Position numbers and translations under genes: made by a program. Positions 44,014-51,627 of a stretch of 64,000 nucleotides of DNA are shown here, piece by piece (the first letter of the stretch is position 1; every line of letters begins with the position of its first letter). Source of the stretch: Thermoleophilum album (GTDB lineage Bacteria > Actinomycetota > Thermoleophilia > Solirubrobacterales > Thermoleophilaceae); the NCBI RefSeq assembly GCF_028867705.1, contig NZ_CP066171.1, forward strand, positions 2,048,805 to 2,112,804, written 5' to 3'. The notes beneath the pieces were generated by a model. It did no database searches, was not told where the DNA came from, and saw only the letters and a list, made by a program, of their open reading frames with translations.

Positions 44014-44675
44014 ATCGTGGGTCTCGACGGGTAGAGGTACTGCCAGAGCCCGTCCAGGTGGTTGGACGGGTCGCGCGGCGAGAAACGCTCGAGCTTCGAG
44101 TTCAGCGAGAAGCGGTCGCCGACCTCGACGCGTCCGTTGCGCACGCGCGTGTAGAAGCGGTCGAGCGGTCGCACCGGCGGCCCACCGAACACTTTGCCCT
44201 GGAAGTCGTAGACGCCGCCGTGGCAGGGGCAGATGAAGCGCTGCGACGCCGAGACGTAACGGACGGGGCAACCGAGGTGCATGCAGCGGTTAGAGATCGC
44301 GACATAGGGCTGGTCGGAGTTCGCCTCGCCGTCGATGCGCGGGTTGTAGCGGCGAACGTAGATCGTGGTGCGGCCAGCCTCGCCGATCTCCGGAACGATG
44401 TTGATGACGCGCGGGACGTAGTCGCTGTCGTTGAAATCTTCCTCGGGACCGATGTCCTGCCAGCGACTCGGCTCGGTGCGCTCGAAGATCGGCCCCAGAG
44501 CGAACCCGAGCGTGGGCAGAGCGAAGGCAGCGGTCGCGATACCACCGGCGGCGACAGCGGTACCCGTCATGAAAGCGCGCCGGGTGACCGTCTCGCCTTC
44601 GAAAGCCCCGGGGATCCCGCGGTCCTTGGTGTAGCGGGACTTGCGCTGGGAAGTCTTGCTGGTGCGGTCGGACAC
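44010..44675 (-). CDS. qcrA: Rieske iron-sulfur subunit of the bc complex
   Basis: A 221-residue Rieske protein. A twin-arginine-type motif TRRAFM (about 31-36) precedes one membrane helix (about 38-62). The 2Fe-2S domain has CMHLGC and CPCHGGVYDFQG with two Cys and two His ligands. A loop of about 55 residues lies between the anchor and the cluster. The start is GTG at 44675. It is the first gene of the reverse-strand qcrA-qcrB-qcrC operon. The single transmembrane helix contrasts with the three of mycobacterial QcrA. Confidence 0.95.
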   Translation of the reverse strand: MSDRTSKTSQRKSRYTKDRGIPGAFEGETVTRRAFMTGTAVAAGGIATAAFALPTLGFALGPIFERTEPSRWQDIGPEEDFNDSDYVPRVINIVPEIGEAGRTTIYVRRYNPRIDGEANSDQPYVAISNRCMHLGCPVRYVSASQRFICPCHGGVYDFQGKVFGGPPVRPLDRFYTRVRNGRVEVGDRFSLNSKLERFSPRDPSNHLDGLWQYLYPSRPTI

Positions 44676-44812
44676 GCTCGCGGAGGTTTGTAACGCTGGT
44701 CGCGATCGACTCTCAACTTTGTACCGGCCGCTACTTGACGCCGGGATCTGGCGACGCCGAGCTGCGACTGGCGCCCGCGCAGCCTACCTGAAGCGCAGCC
44801 GATCGCGCTCTG

Positions 44813-45331
44813 TCAGCGTGGTCCGCCGCGGGCCGACAGTAGCTGCGTAGCGGTAGCAGCGAAGAGAGCGTGCAGGTCGCACTCGCCACGACCAACGGCT
44901 CGACCGTGTGCCGCTTCAGCGATGCACGCCGCGAGCCTGTCGATCGCCTCAAGGTCGCGATTTTCCGCCAGCTCGCTCAAGGCCTGCGCGTACAGCGCAT
45001 CGCCAGCAAGCAACGCGAGGTCCGCGTTGAGCGAGCGAGCGAAAACGCGCGAAATCCCCGCGTGTACGCGATGCCCTTCGTACACCGCCTCGACAGCGCG
45101 CGGACGCAGCGGAACAGGTCGGTCGTCGCTGGCACCCGCGCGCTGTGCCGCCCCACAGATGCAGTCGCCACCGCCAGCGACCATGCTGCGTTCCTTGTCG
45201 CCACCTTCGCCCGAAACGGACGGGCGGGTGGACTGTTCCTGGTGCTCGGGCTCGAGCGGCCGCGCACCGAGATCCACCAGCTCGCGCGGCAGGCTCTGTA
45301 CCACTTCCGCTAGAGCACCACAGAGCGTCAC
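44813..45331 (-). CDS. Unknown protein with a polyprenyl-synthase-like helix motif
   Basis: A 172-residue protein. The first 75 residues are unstructured-looking with a CICG pair (57 and 60). The rest is helical, with VFARSLNADLALLAGDALYAQALSEL and LEAIDRLAACIAEAAHG. The LLAGDALYA stretch recalls the helix after the first Asp motif of isoprenyl diphosphate synthases, but no DDxxD motif is present, so catalysis is unlikely. The GTG start at 45331 overlaps the hemL stop (GTGA), so it is co-translated with hemL. The function is not known. Confidence 0.6.
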   Translation of the reverse strand: MTLCGALAEVVQSLPRELVDLGARPLEPEHQEQSTRPSVSGEGGDKERSMVAGGGDCICGAAQRAGASDDRPVPLRPRAVEAVYEGHRVHAGISRVFARSLNADLALLAGDALYAQALSELAENRDLEAIDRLAACIAEAAHGRAVGRGECDLHALFAATATQLLSARGGPR

Positions 45332-46641
45332 CGACTAGCCCCCGAGTAGACGTTATCGTGCACCGCTTGGAGCGCCGTGCGCGCCGCAGCGAGCGTGCGC
45401 TCGACGTGTGACTGCTCGTGGGCGAGCGAGGGAAACCACGCCTCGAACCGCGACGGTGGCACGAAGATTCCTTGGTCGAGCAGCGAGCGAGCGAAGACGG
45501 CGTACGCCTCGGCGCTGGTGGCGCTGACGTCGGCAAAGTCGTGCACCGGACCGGCGGTGAAGAAGGGACAGACGAGACCCGGCGCCGCGGTCACCGTCAA
45601 AGGCACACCCACCTCTTCGCCGAGTGCGCGCAGACCGTCGGCGAGCGACGACGAGATGCGCTCGAGGTGTGCGCGTGCGGCGCTGTCGCGCGCCAACTCG
45701 ACAGCTATCCGCCCGGCGGCGGTGGCCAGCGGATTGCCCGACAGCGTGCCCGCTTGGTAGACGTCGCCGCTCGGAGCGAGCGCTTCCATCGCTCGCCGCG
45801 GCCCGCCGAACGCGGCCAACGGCAGGCCGCCCCCGATCACCTTCCCGAGCACGGTGAGATCGGGCGTCACCCCCTCGCGCTCCTGTGCCCCTCCCGGGGC
45901 GACGCGGAAGCCGGTTATCACCTCGTCGAAGACGAGCAGCGCCCCCACCTCGTCGGCGCGCTCGCGCAGATAAGCGAGGAAGCCCTCGCTCGGGGGCACG
46001 AAACCCATGTTGGCCGGATACGGCTCGCAGAAAATCGCCGCGAAATCGCCGCTTGCGAGCGCTTCGTCGACCGCGGTGCGATCGTTCCAGGCGACCACCA
46101 CCGTGTCGGCAACGGCGCCCTCGGGCACGCCCGGGCTTGCCGGAATGCCGTGTGTCGCAAGGCCCGACCCGGCTGCAACCAGGAAGGGGTCGGCGTGGCC
46201 ATGGTAGGCGCCGGCGAACTTGAGCACCCGCGTCTTGCCGGTCACAGCGCGCGCCAAGCGCAGCGCGCTCATCGCCGCCTCGGTGCCCGAGGAGACGAAG
46301 CGCACCATCTCGACCGACGGTACGGAGTCGACGACAAGCCGGGCGAGCTCGAGCTCTCCCCGGGTAGGCGCGCCGTAGCTGGTGCCGCTTGCCGCCCGCG
46401 CCGTCACGGCCGCGACGATGTCGGGGTGGGCGTGACCGGCCAGCAGCGCACCCCACGACATCACCCAGTCGACGTAACGGTTGCCGTCGACGTCGACGAG
46501 CTCGGCACCCTCGCCGCGCGCGACGACGAACGGCTCGCGACCGATCTGCCCCATCGCCCGTACCGGGGAACTCACGCCTCCCGGCATGTACTGGCGGGAC
46601 TCGGCGAACAGTTCGTGCGAGCGTCGGGCGCGGCGACTCAT
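45328..46641 (-). CDS. hemL: Glutamate-1-semialdehyde 2,1-aminomutase
   Basis: A 437-residue PLP enzyme that makes 5-aminolevulinate from glutamate-1-semialdehyde (C5 pathway). Seen: RQYMPGGVSSPVRAM, VDVDGNRYVDWVMSWG, VSSGTEAAMSALRLARA, KFAGAYHGHADPFL, LLVFDEVITGFRVA, and the PLP lysine in LTVLGKVIGGGLP, then AGTLSGNPLA. The ATG at 46641 overlaps the stop of the siroheme-decarboxylase-like gene (ATGA). This shows the organism uses the plant-type C5 route to tetrapyrroles. Confidence 0.96.
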   Translation of the reverse strand: MSRRARRSHELFAESRQYMPGGVSSPVRAMGQIGREPFVVARGEGAELVDVDGNRYVDWVMSWGALLAGHAHPDIVAAVTARAASGTSYGAPTRGELELARLVVDSVPSVEMVRFVSSGTEAAMSALRLARAVTGKTRVLKFAGAYHGHADPFLVAAGSGLATHGIPASPGVPEGAVADTVVVAWNDRTAVDEALASGDFAAIFCEPYPANMGFVPPSEGFLAYLRERADEVGALLVFDEVITGFRVAPGGAQEREGVTPDLTVLGKVIGGGLPLAAFGGPRRAMEALAPSGDVYQAGTLSGNPLATAAGRIAVELARDSAARAHLERISSSLADGLRALGEEVGVPLTVTAAPGLVCPFFTAGPVHDFADVSATSAEAYAVFARSLLDQGIFVPPSRFEAWFPSLAHEQSHVERTLAAARTALQAVHDNVYSGASR

Positions 46642-47717
46642 CCGCCGTAGCGCTCCTCCCAACGGCGATAGTCGTCGACGAAGTAGAGAAGGCGGACCTT
46701 CTTGAACTCGGTCGACGAGTAGAGGGTCGCCCGCTCTTCGATCCCCGTTTCGCGAGCGACAGCCGCAAGGATCGCGTCGCACTCCTCCTTCGAGCGCCCG
46801 TGCGCCATCGTGAAGAGCGAGTAGGGCCAGTCCGGATAGGTAGGCCGCTGGTAGCAGTGCGATATGCCACGGAAGGCGGCCATCTTCGGGCCGACCTCAA
46901 GCACCCGCTCCTCGGGAACCTTCCAGACACCCATCCCGTTCGCCGAAAACCCCGCGCGGCGGTGGTAGAGAATCGCCGCTACTCGGCGCAGCGCGCCGCG
47001 CTCGCGCAGCGAGGCGAGCGACGCGAGCACCTCGTCGGTGCCGACACCGAGCCGGGCGGCGGCGCGGTCGAAGGGGCGCGGGCAAGCTTCCATCGGACCC
47101 TGTGTCGCGCGGATCACCGCGATGTCCCAGTCGCTGAGCGGCACTGGCTCGGGATCGCGTGGCTCGACGGCCTCGACCGGGGCGGCCAGACCGTCGGTGG
47201 TCGCCTCCATCTCGAGGTCCATCCGGATTTTGAAGAGGCGCAGCGTCGGCAGCATCCGCATCGAGCGGGCACCGCTGAGGCGCGCGAGCACGTCGAGCGT
47301 CCCCTCCAGACCGAGCGCAGAGTCGGGCTCGACGGCGATCGTGAACCAGAGGTTGAACTCGTGGTCGCGGAGATAGTTGTGCGAGACCCCGGGATGCTCG
47401 TTGATCACCCGTGCGGCTCGGTGCGGATGCTCGGGATCCACCTTGGCGGCGACGAGCATCGAGCGGTACCCGAGCGCTCGCGTGTCGAAGATCGGCGTGA
47501 TCTCGCGGATGATGCGCTTGCGCAAAAGCCAGGCCGTGCGGTCGATGACATCCTCCTCGCTACGCCCGAGCGCGGCCGCGAGCGGCGCGAACGGTCGCTC
47601 CTCAAGGGGGAAACTGCCCTGCAGCAGGTTGAGCAGCCGCCGGTCTTCGGCACTGAGCGGGACTGCCGCGCCGTATTTGCGCGAGCGCACCTTCGGTCTA
47701 GCTCTCAGCCGAGCCAC
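46638..47717 (-). CDS. ahbAB: Fused siroheme decarboxylase-like protein (AhbA-AhbB)
   Basis: A 359-residue tandem of two Lrp/AsnC-fold units. Unit 1 (about 20-170) has ERPFAPLAAALG, REITPIFDTRALGYRSMLVA and HNYLRDHEFNLWFTIA. Unit 2 (about 190-350) has RRVAAILYHRRAGFSANGMGVW and ISHCYQRPTYPDWPYSLFTM. Both match AhbA and AhbB, which decarboxylate sirohaem to didecarboxysirohaem in siroheme-dependent haem synthesis; NirDL in haem d1 synthesis is the alternative. A transcription-factor role is less likely because both ligand-domain motifs are enzyme-type. The GTG at 47717 overlaps hemB by 13 bp; a GTG at 47690 would not. Co-linear with hemB and hemL. Confidence 0.85.
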   Translation of the reverse strand: MARLRARPKVRSRKYGAAVPLSAEDRRLLNLLQGSFPLEERPFAPLAAALGRSEEDVIDRTAWLLRKRIIREITPIFDTRALGYRSMLVAAKVDPEHPHRAARVINEHPGVSHNYLRDHEFNLWFTIAVEPDSALGLEGTLDVLARLSGARSMRMLPTLRLFKIRMDLEMEATTDGLAAPVEAVEPRDPEPVPLSDWDIAVIRATQGPMEACPRPFDRAAARLGVGTDEVLASLASLRERGALRRVAAILYHRRAGFSANGMGVWKVPEERVLEVGPKMAAFRGISHCYQRPTYPDWPYSLFTMAHGRSKEECDAILAAVARETGIEERATLYSSTEFKKVRLLYFVDDYRRWEERYGG

Positions 47718-48676
47718 TCGGCGACCTCCTGGGCGAAGTAGGTGACGACGATGTCGGCGCCGGCACGCCTGATTGCAAGCAACGCCTCGAGCACCGCCGC
47801 ACGCTCGTCGAGGGCGCCCGCCTGTGCCGCGTATTTCAGCATCGCGTACTCGCCGCTGACGTTGTAGGCGGCGACGGGAACCTCGACGCTCGCGCGTACG
47901 CGCGCGATTACGTCAAGGTAAGGGAGGGCCGGTTTCACCATCACGACGTCGGCCCCCTCCTCGATATCCAAAGCCACTTCTCGCAGCGCTTCGCGCGCGT
48001 TCGCGGGATCGAGCTGGTAGCCGCGACGATCGCCGAACGCCGGTGCCGAGTCGGCAGCAGCGCGGAAGGGTCCGTAGAAGGCGGACGCGAACTTGGCGGC
48101 GTAAGAGACGATCGCGCGCTCGGCGAACCCTTCCTCGTCGAGCACGCCGCGTATCGCAGCGACGCGACCGTCCATCATGTCGCTCGGGGCTACGGCGTCC
48201 GCACCGGCGCGGGCGTGCGACACCGCGGTGCGCGCCAAAAGTTCGAGCGTCGCATCGTTGTCGACGCTGCCGTCAGCGCGGAGCACTCCGCAGTGGCCGT
48301 GCGTGGTGTACTGACAGAGGCAAACGTCGGTGACGACGACGAGCTCGGGTAGCTCGCTTTTCAAAGCGCGCACCGCGAGCTGAACGACTCCCTCGTCGTC
48401 CCACGCCGCTGAACCCTGGTCGTCTTTCCAAGGGGGAATACCGAAGAGAAGCACGGCGCGCACGCCGAGCTCGTGCGCGCGCCGCGCCGCTGCCACAGCT
48501 TCACCGATCGGCAAGCGTTCGACCCCTGGCATGCCGTCCACGCTTTCGCGCGCGCTGCCGGTGTGAACGAACAACGGCAGCACGAGGTGGCCAGGTGCGA
48601 GATCCGTCTCGCGGACCAGGTCTCGTAGCCCCGCGCTCCGACGAAGCCGGCGCAGGCGCGTCGCCGGAAAGCCCAT
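47705..48676 (-). CDS. hemB: Delta-aminolevulinic acid dehydratase (porphobilinogen synthase)
   Basis: A 323-residue enzyme that condenses two 5-aminolevulinate to porphobilinogen. Seen: LVLPLFVHTG, VLLFGIPPWKDDQGSAAWD, the metal-site segment DVCLCQYTTHGHCG with three Cys (zinc type), the Schiff-base lysine in SYAAKFASAFYGPFR, and MVKPALPYLDVIARVR with the second Lys. The ATG at 48676 is used. It overlaps or abuts the siroheme-decarboxylase-like gene downstream, forming hemB-ahbAB-hemL-(unknown). Confidence 0.96.
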   Translation of the reverse strand: MGFPATRLRRLRRSAGLRDLVRETDLAPGHLVLPLFVHTGSARESVDGMPGVERLPIGEAVAAARRAHELGVRAVLLFGIPPWKDDQGSAAWDDEGVVQLAVRALKSELPELVVVTDVCLCQYTTHGHCGVLRADGSVDNDATLELLARTAVSHARAGADAVAPSDMMDGRVAAIRGVLDEEGFAERAIVSYAAKFASAFYGPFRAAADSAPAFGDRRGYQLDPANAREALREVALDIEEGADVVMVKPALPYLDVIARVRASVEVPVAAYNVSGEYAMLKYAAQAGALDERAAVLEALLAIRRAGADIVVTYFAQEVAEWLG

Positions 48677-48689
48677 CGCGAGAAGCAGT

Positions 48690-50027
48690 TTACGGACCGG
48701 CGGCGCCCGGCTGTGCCAGGGCGAAGCGCGCGAGCGCTCCATAGGCGAGGGCGAGCGCGGCAAGATGAAGCAGCGCGCCCTCCGCCAGCGCCCCGCGCAG
48801 GCCTTGCTCGAGCGCATCGAGCGCGGGTGCGAAGGGGAAGAGCGCAGCGAGAACGCGCGTCAGCTCCCACAGGGCACGATCGACTGCGCCGGACGGGACA
48901 AGCGCGAGCAGCGCGAGCGGGAGGCCAGCTAGTACGGCCAGAAGCGACGAGGCGCGAACGTCGCGGGCGACCGCCCCGATCACGAGCCCCACGGCACCGA
49001 ACGCCGCCGCGGCGACAACCAGCCCAAGCCCCCACCAGGGAACCCCGGCGGGCACACCCGGCACGAAAAGCGCGACGATCAAGACCAACAGCGTCCCGCC
49101 CACAAGTCCGGCGAGCGCCGAGAGGAGCGCTTTGGCCGCGAGTATCCGTTCGATCGCGAGGTGCCGGCGCAAGCGCAGCAGCACGCCCTCCTCGCGCTCG
49201 AGCGCTAGGCCACCAGCCGCGAGCAGCATCGCCACGAACATCACGGCTATCGCCACCGCTACGGCGACGGCGAACTCGTCGAGGGAGCGCTGTCTACCCG
49301 CGACCACCCGTTCGCGCAGGGCGATCGGCTCGCTGAGAGCGCGCAAAAGACCGCCCGACGCCCCGAGGTTGCGACGGGCGAGCTCGGCAAAACCGGCGAC
49401 ACGCTCGATACGGGCGCGCGTCTCGCCGCTCGCATTGCGGGCAGCTAGGCGCAGTTCGCGCTCCGAACCGCGCAAGCCAAGGATCTCGATCGTTCGTCCG
49501 AAGATCGTCACTTTGCCGCCGTCGAGCACCAGGCCGAGATCGCGGATCGCGGCGTCGACGAGCGCCCGACCGATCGCCGCGTTGGCATCGCGCAGGCGCG
49601 CCTTGATCGTGTCGCGCACGAACCGTGCCTTGACGGGATCGTCGGCGTTGTAGAACACGGTTACGGAAACCGGTTGGAGACGCGATTGCAAGCGGTCGAC
49701 GACGTCAGGCGGTACGACGATCGCGGCGAGAACCTCGCCCTCGCGCACAAGGCGTGCAGCGTCCTGCTCGTCCTGCGCCGGCACGACGTCGATCGACTGG
49801 CGCAGGGCGCGCGTCGCGGTGGGAATATCGAGCTCGCGGCTGCCGATCGCGATCTTCTGCTGCTCGGGCGGCAGCGGATCGACGATCGCGATCCGCGGTT
49901 TGTCCGGGCCCCGCGAGAGCGCGAAGCCGATCAAGAGCGCGAGCAGCACCGGGTAGAAGACGAGCAGCGCGACAAGAAGCTTCGAGCGCCCCAGAATCAG
50001 CACGTCCTTGCGCACCAGCGCCCGCAT
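48690..50027 (-). CDS. ABC-2 type transporter permease
   Basis: A 445-residue ABC-2 permease. Helix 1 (about 15-36, LLVALLVFYPVLLALLIGFAL) is followed by a large extracytoplasmic domain (about 37-255, with VVPAQDEQDAARLVREGEVLAAIVVP). Five hydrophobic helices follow (about 260-440, starting VAVAVAIAVMFVAMLLAA). The topology matches YhgE/DrrB-like exporters with a solute-sized ectodomain. The ATPase gene precedes it by 14 bp. The exported substrate cannot be read from the sequence. The ATG at 50027 is the first good start after the ATPase stop. Confidence 0.85.
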   Translation of the reverse strand: MRALVRKDVLILGRSKLLVALLVFYPVLLALLIGFALSRGPDKPRIAIVDPLPPEQQKIAIGSRELDIPTATRALRQSIDVVPAQDEQDAARLVREGEVLAAIVVPPDVVDRLQSRLQPVSVTVFYNADDPVKARFVRDTIKARLRDANAAIGRALVDAAIRDLGLVLDGGKVTIFGRTIEILGLRGSERELRLAARNASGETRARIERVAGFAELARRNLGASGGLLRALSEPIALRERVVAGRQRSLDEFAVAVAVAIAVMFVAMLLAAGGLALEREEGVLLRLRRHLAIERILAAKALLSALAGLVGGTLLVLIVALFVPGVPAGVPWWGLGLVVAAAAFGAVGLVIGAVARDVRASSLLAVLAGLPLALLALVPSGAVDRALWELTRVLAALFPFAPALDALEQGLRGALAEGALLHLAALALAYGALARFALAQPGAAGP

Positions 50028-50041
50028 CGTGGCCGGCAGTG

Positions 50042-50785
50042 TCAGTGTCCTTTCGTGCGCAAGAAGCGCACGAACGCCTCTTCGAAGTCGAGCCCTTGCG
50101 CTCCCACAGCCGCTGCTAGCGCGTCCGGCGAACCGGCGAAGACGAGCTCGCCGTCGGCGAGGACCAGCACCCGATCGGCGTAGCGCTCCGCTTCCTGCAC
50201 GAGATGGGTGGTGTAGAGGATCGCCGTTCCGGCTGCCGCCAAGCGGGTGAGGATCGACCAGAAGTTCTCGCGTTGGCGCGGGTCGAGCGCCGTCGTCGGC
50301 TCGTCGAGCAAGAGCAGCTCGGGATCGCCAAGCAACCCGACCGCCAGGTTGGTGCGCTGGCGCAAGCCGCCGGAAAGCTCCTCGACGCGGTCGTGCGCGC
50401 GCTCGACGAGGTCGCAAGCCGACAGCGCCGCGTCGACCCGTCGCGCGACGTCGTCGAGGCGCTCGAGCCGCGCGAACGTCTCGAGGTTCTCGCGCACCGT
50501 CAGACGCGCGTACAGGCCGGGTCGCTGCGGCACCCAACCGATCCGCTCGACATGCCGCTCGACAATGCCGCCGTCAGCGTCGACGATCCCCGCAAGGATC
50601 GACAGCAATGTCGTCTTGCCGGCACCGTTAGGTCCGATGACAGCGACCAGTTCGCCCCGCCCGATCGTCAGCCCGACATCGGCAAGCGCCCGGCGAGTAC
50701 CGAAGCGCTTCTCGAGGGCGCGAGCCTCGAGGACGGTCACCGCCGGCGACGAGACGGTGGGGGGCGAGGCGGCGGGTTGCTGCAT
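50042..50785 (-). CDS. ABC transporter ATP-binding protein
   Basis: A 247-residue ATPase. Walker A is GPNGAGKTTLL, the Q loop WVPQRPGLY, signature LSGGLRQRTNLA, Walker B LLLLDEPTTALD, and H-loop TTHLVQEAE. The sequence is of the drug/polysaccharide-exporter ABC-2 class (CcmA-like). The ATG at 50785 follows a short gap to ymdB on the other strand. It pairs with the permease gene downstream to form a complete exporter. Confidence 0.94.
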   Translation of the reverse strand: MQQPAASPPTVSSPAVTVLEARALEKRFGTRRALADVGLTIGRGELVAVIGPNGAGKTTLLSILAGIVDADGGIVERHVERIGWVPQRPGLYARLTVRENLETFARLERLDDVARRVDAALSACDLVERAHDRVEELSGGLRQRTNLAVGLLGDPELLLLDEPTTALDPRQRENFWSILTRLAAAGTAILYTTHLVQEAERYADRVLVLADGELVFAGSPDALAAAVGAQGLDFEEAFVRFLRTKGH

Positions 50786-50844
50786 TCCCCGACATACTGA
50801 CGAAGCGGCCTCACCGTCGCAATCGCTGTCGGTGGTAGCGATCG

Positions 50845-51627
50845 ATGCGGATCCTGTTCATCGGTGACATCGTCGGAAGTTGCGGTCGTCGCTGCGTGCG
50901 CGAGCTGGTACCAGCACTGCGCAGCGAGTTTGCTGTCGACGTGGTCGTGGCGAACGCTGAGAACGCTGCTGCGGGCCTTGGCATCACCGAGCGCACGGCG
51001 CGCGAACTGTTCGAGGCCGGTTGCGACGCCTTGACACTCGGCAATCACGCCTTCCGACGCGCGGAGAGCTACCCCTATTTGGATCGCGAGGAACGGATAG
51101 CGCGACCGGCCAACTTCCCTCTCTCGAGCCCGGGGCGTGGCTATTCGCTCGTCGAGGCCGCGGGTCGCCGGCTTGCGGTTGTCAATCTCTGTGGAACCGT
51201 CTTCCTCGAGTGCACGAACTCGCCGTTCGTCACGGTAGACCAGCTGCTCGCTTCCCTCGAGCGCCAGCGTGTCGACCACGTGCTCGTCGACTTCCACGCC
51301 GAAGCCACGAGCGAGAAGATCGCCTTCGGCTGGTACGTCGACGGACGGGTAACAGCGTGCGTCGGCACCCACACGCACGTCCAGACCGCCGACGAACGCG
51401 TACTGCCCGGTGGTACGGCCTACATCACCGACGTCGGGATGACCGGCGGCCACGGCGGTGTGATCGGCGTGCGTCGCGACGCAGCGCTGGAGCGCTTCCT
51501 ACGAATGACCTACGCACGCTTCGAACCCACCGATGAGGATCCGCGCCTTCACGGTGTTCTGATCGACGCCGACGGCGATGGTCGCGCACGGGCGATCGAA
51601 CGGGTGTCGCGAGCGCTGAGCGCCTGA
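50845..51627 (+). CDS. ymdB: YmdB-family metallophosphoesterase
   Basis: A 260-residue calcineurin-like protein of the YmdB family, which in Bacillus has 2',3'-cyclic-nucleotide phosphodiesterase activity and affects biofilm and motility. Metal-ligand motifs: FIGDIVGSCG (Asp), VVANAENAAAGLG (Glu/Asn), TLGNHAF (Asn/His), VDFHAEATSEK (His) and VGTHTHVQTADERVLP (His/His). The usual GNHTWD is GNHAFRR here, but all ligands are kept. The ATG at 50845 is clear. Its last 79 bp lie antisense to the end of the GT87-like gene. Confidence 0.9.
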   Translation: MRILFIGDIVGSCGRRCVRELVPALRSEFAVDVVVANAENAAAGLGITERTARELFEAGCDALTLGNHAFRRAESYPYLDREERIARPANFPLSSPGRGYSLVEAAGRRLAVVNLCGTVFLECTNSPFVTVDQLLASLERQRVDHVLVDFHAEATSEKIAFGWYVDGRVTACVGTHTHVQTADERVLPGGTAYITDVGMTGGHGGVIGVRRDAALERFLRMTYARFEPTDEDPRLHGVLIDADGDGRARAIERVSRALSA

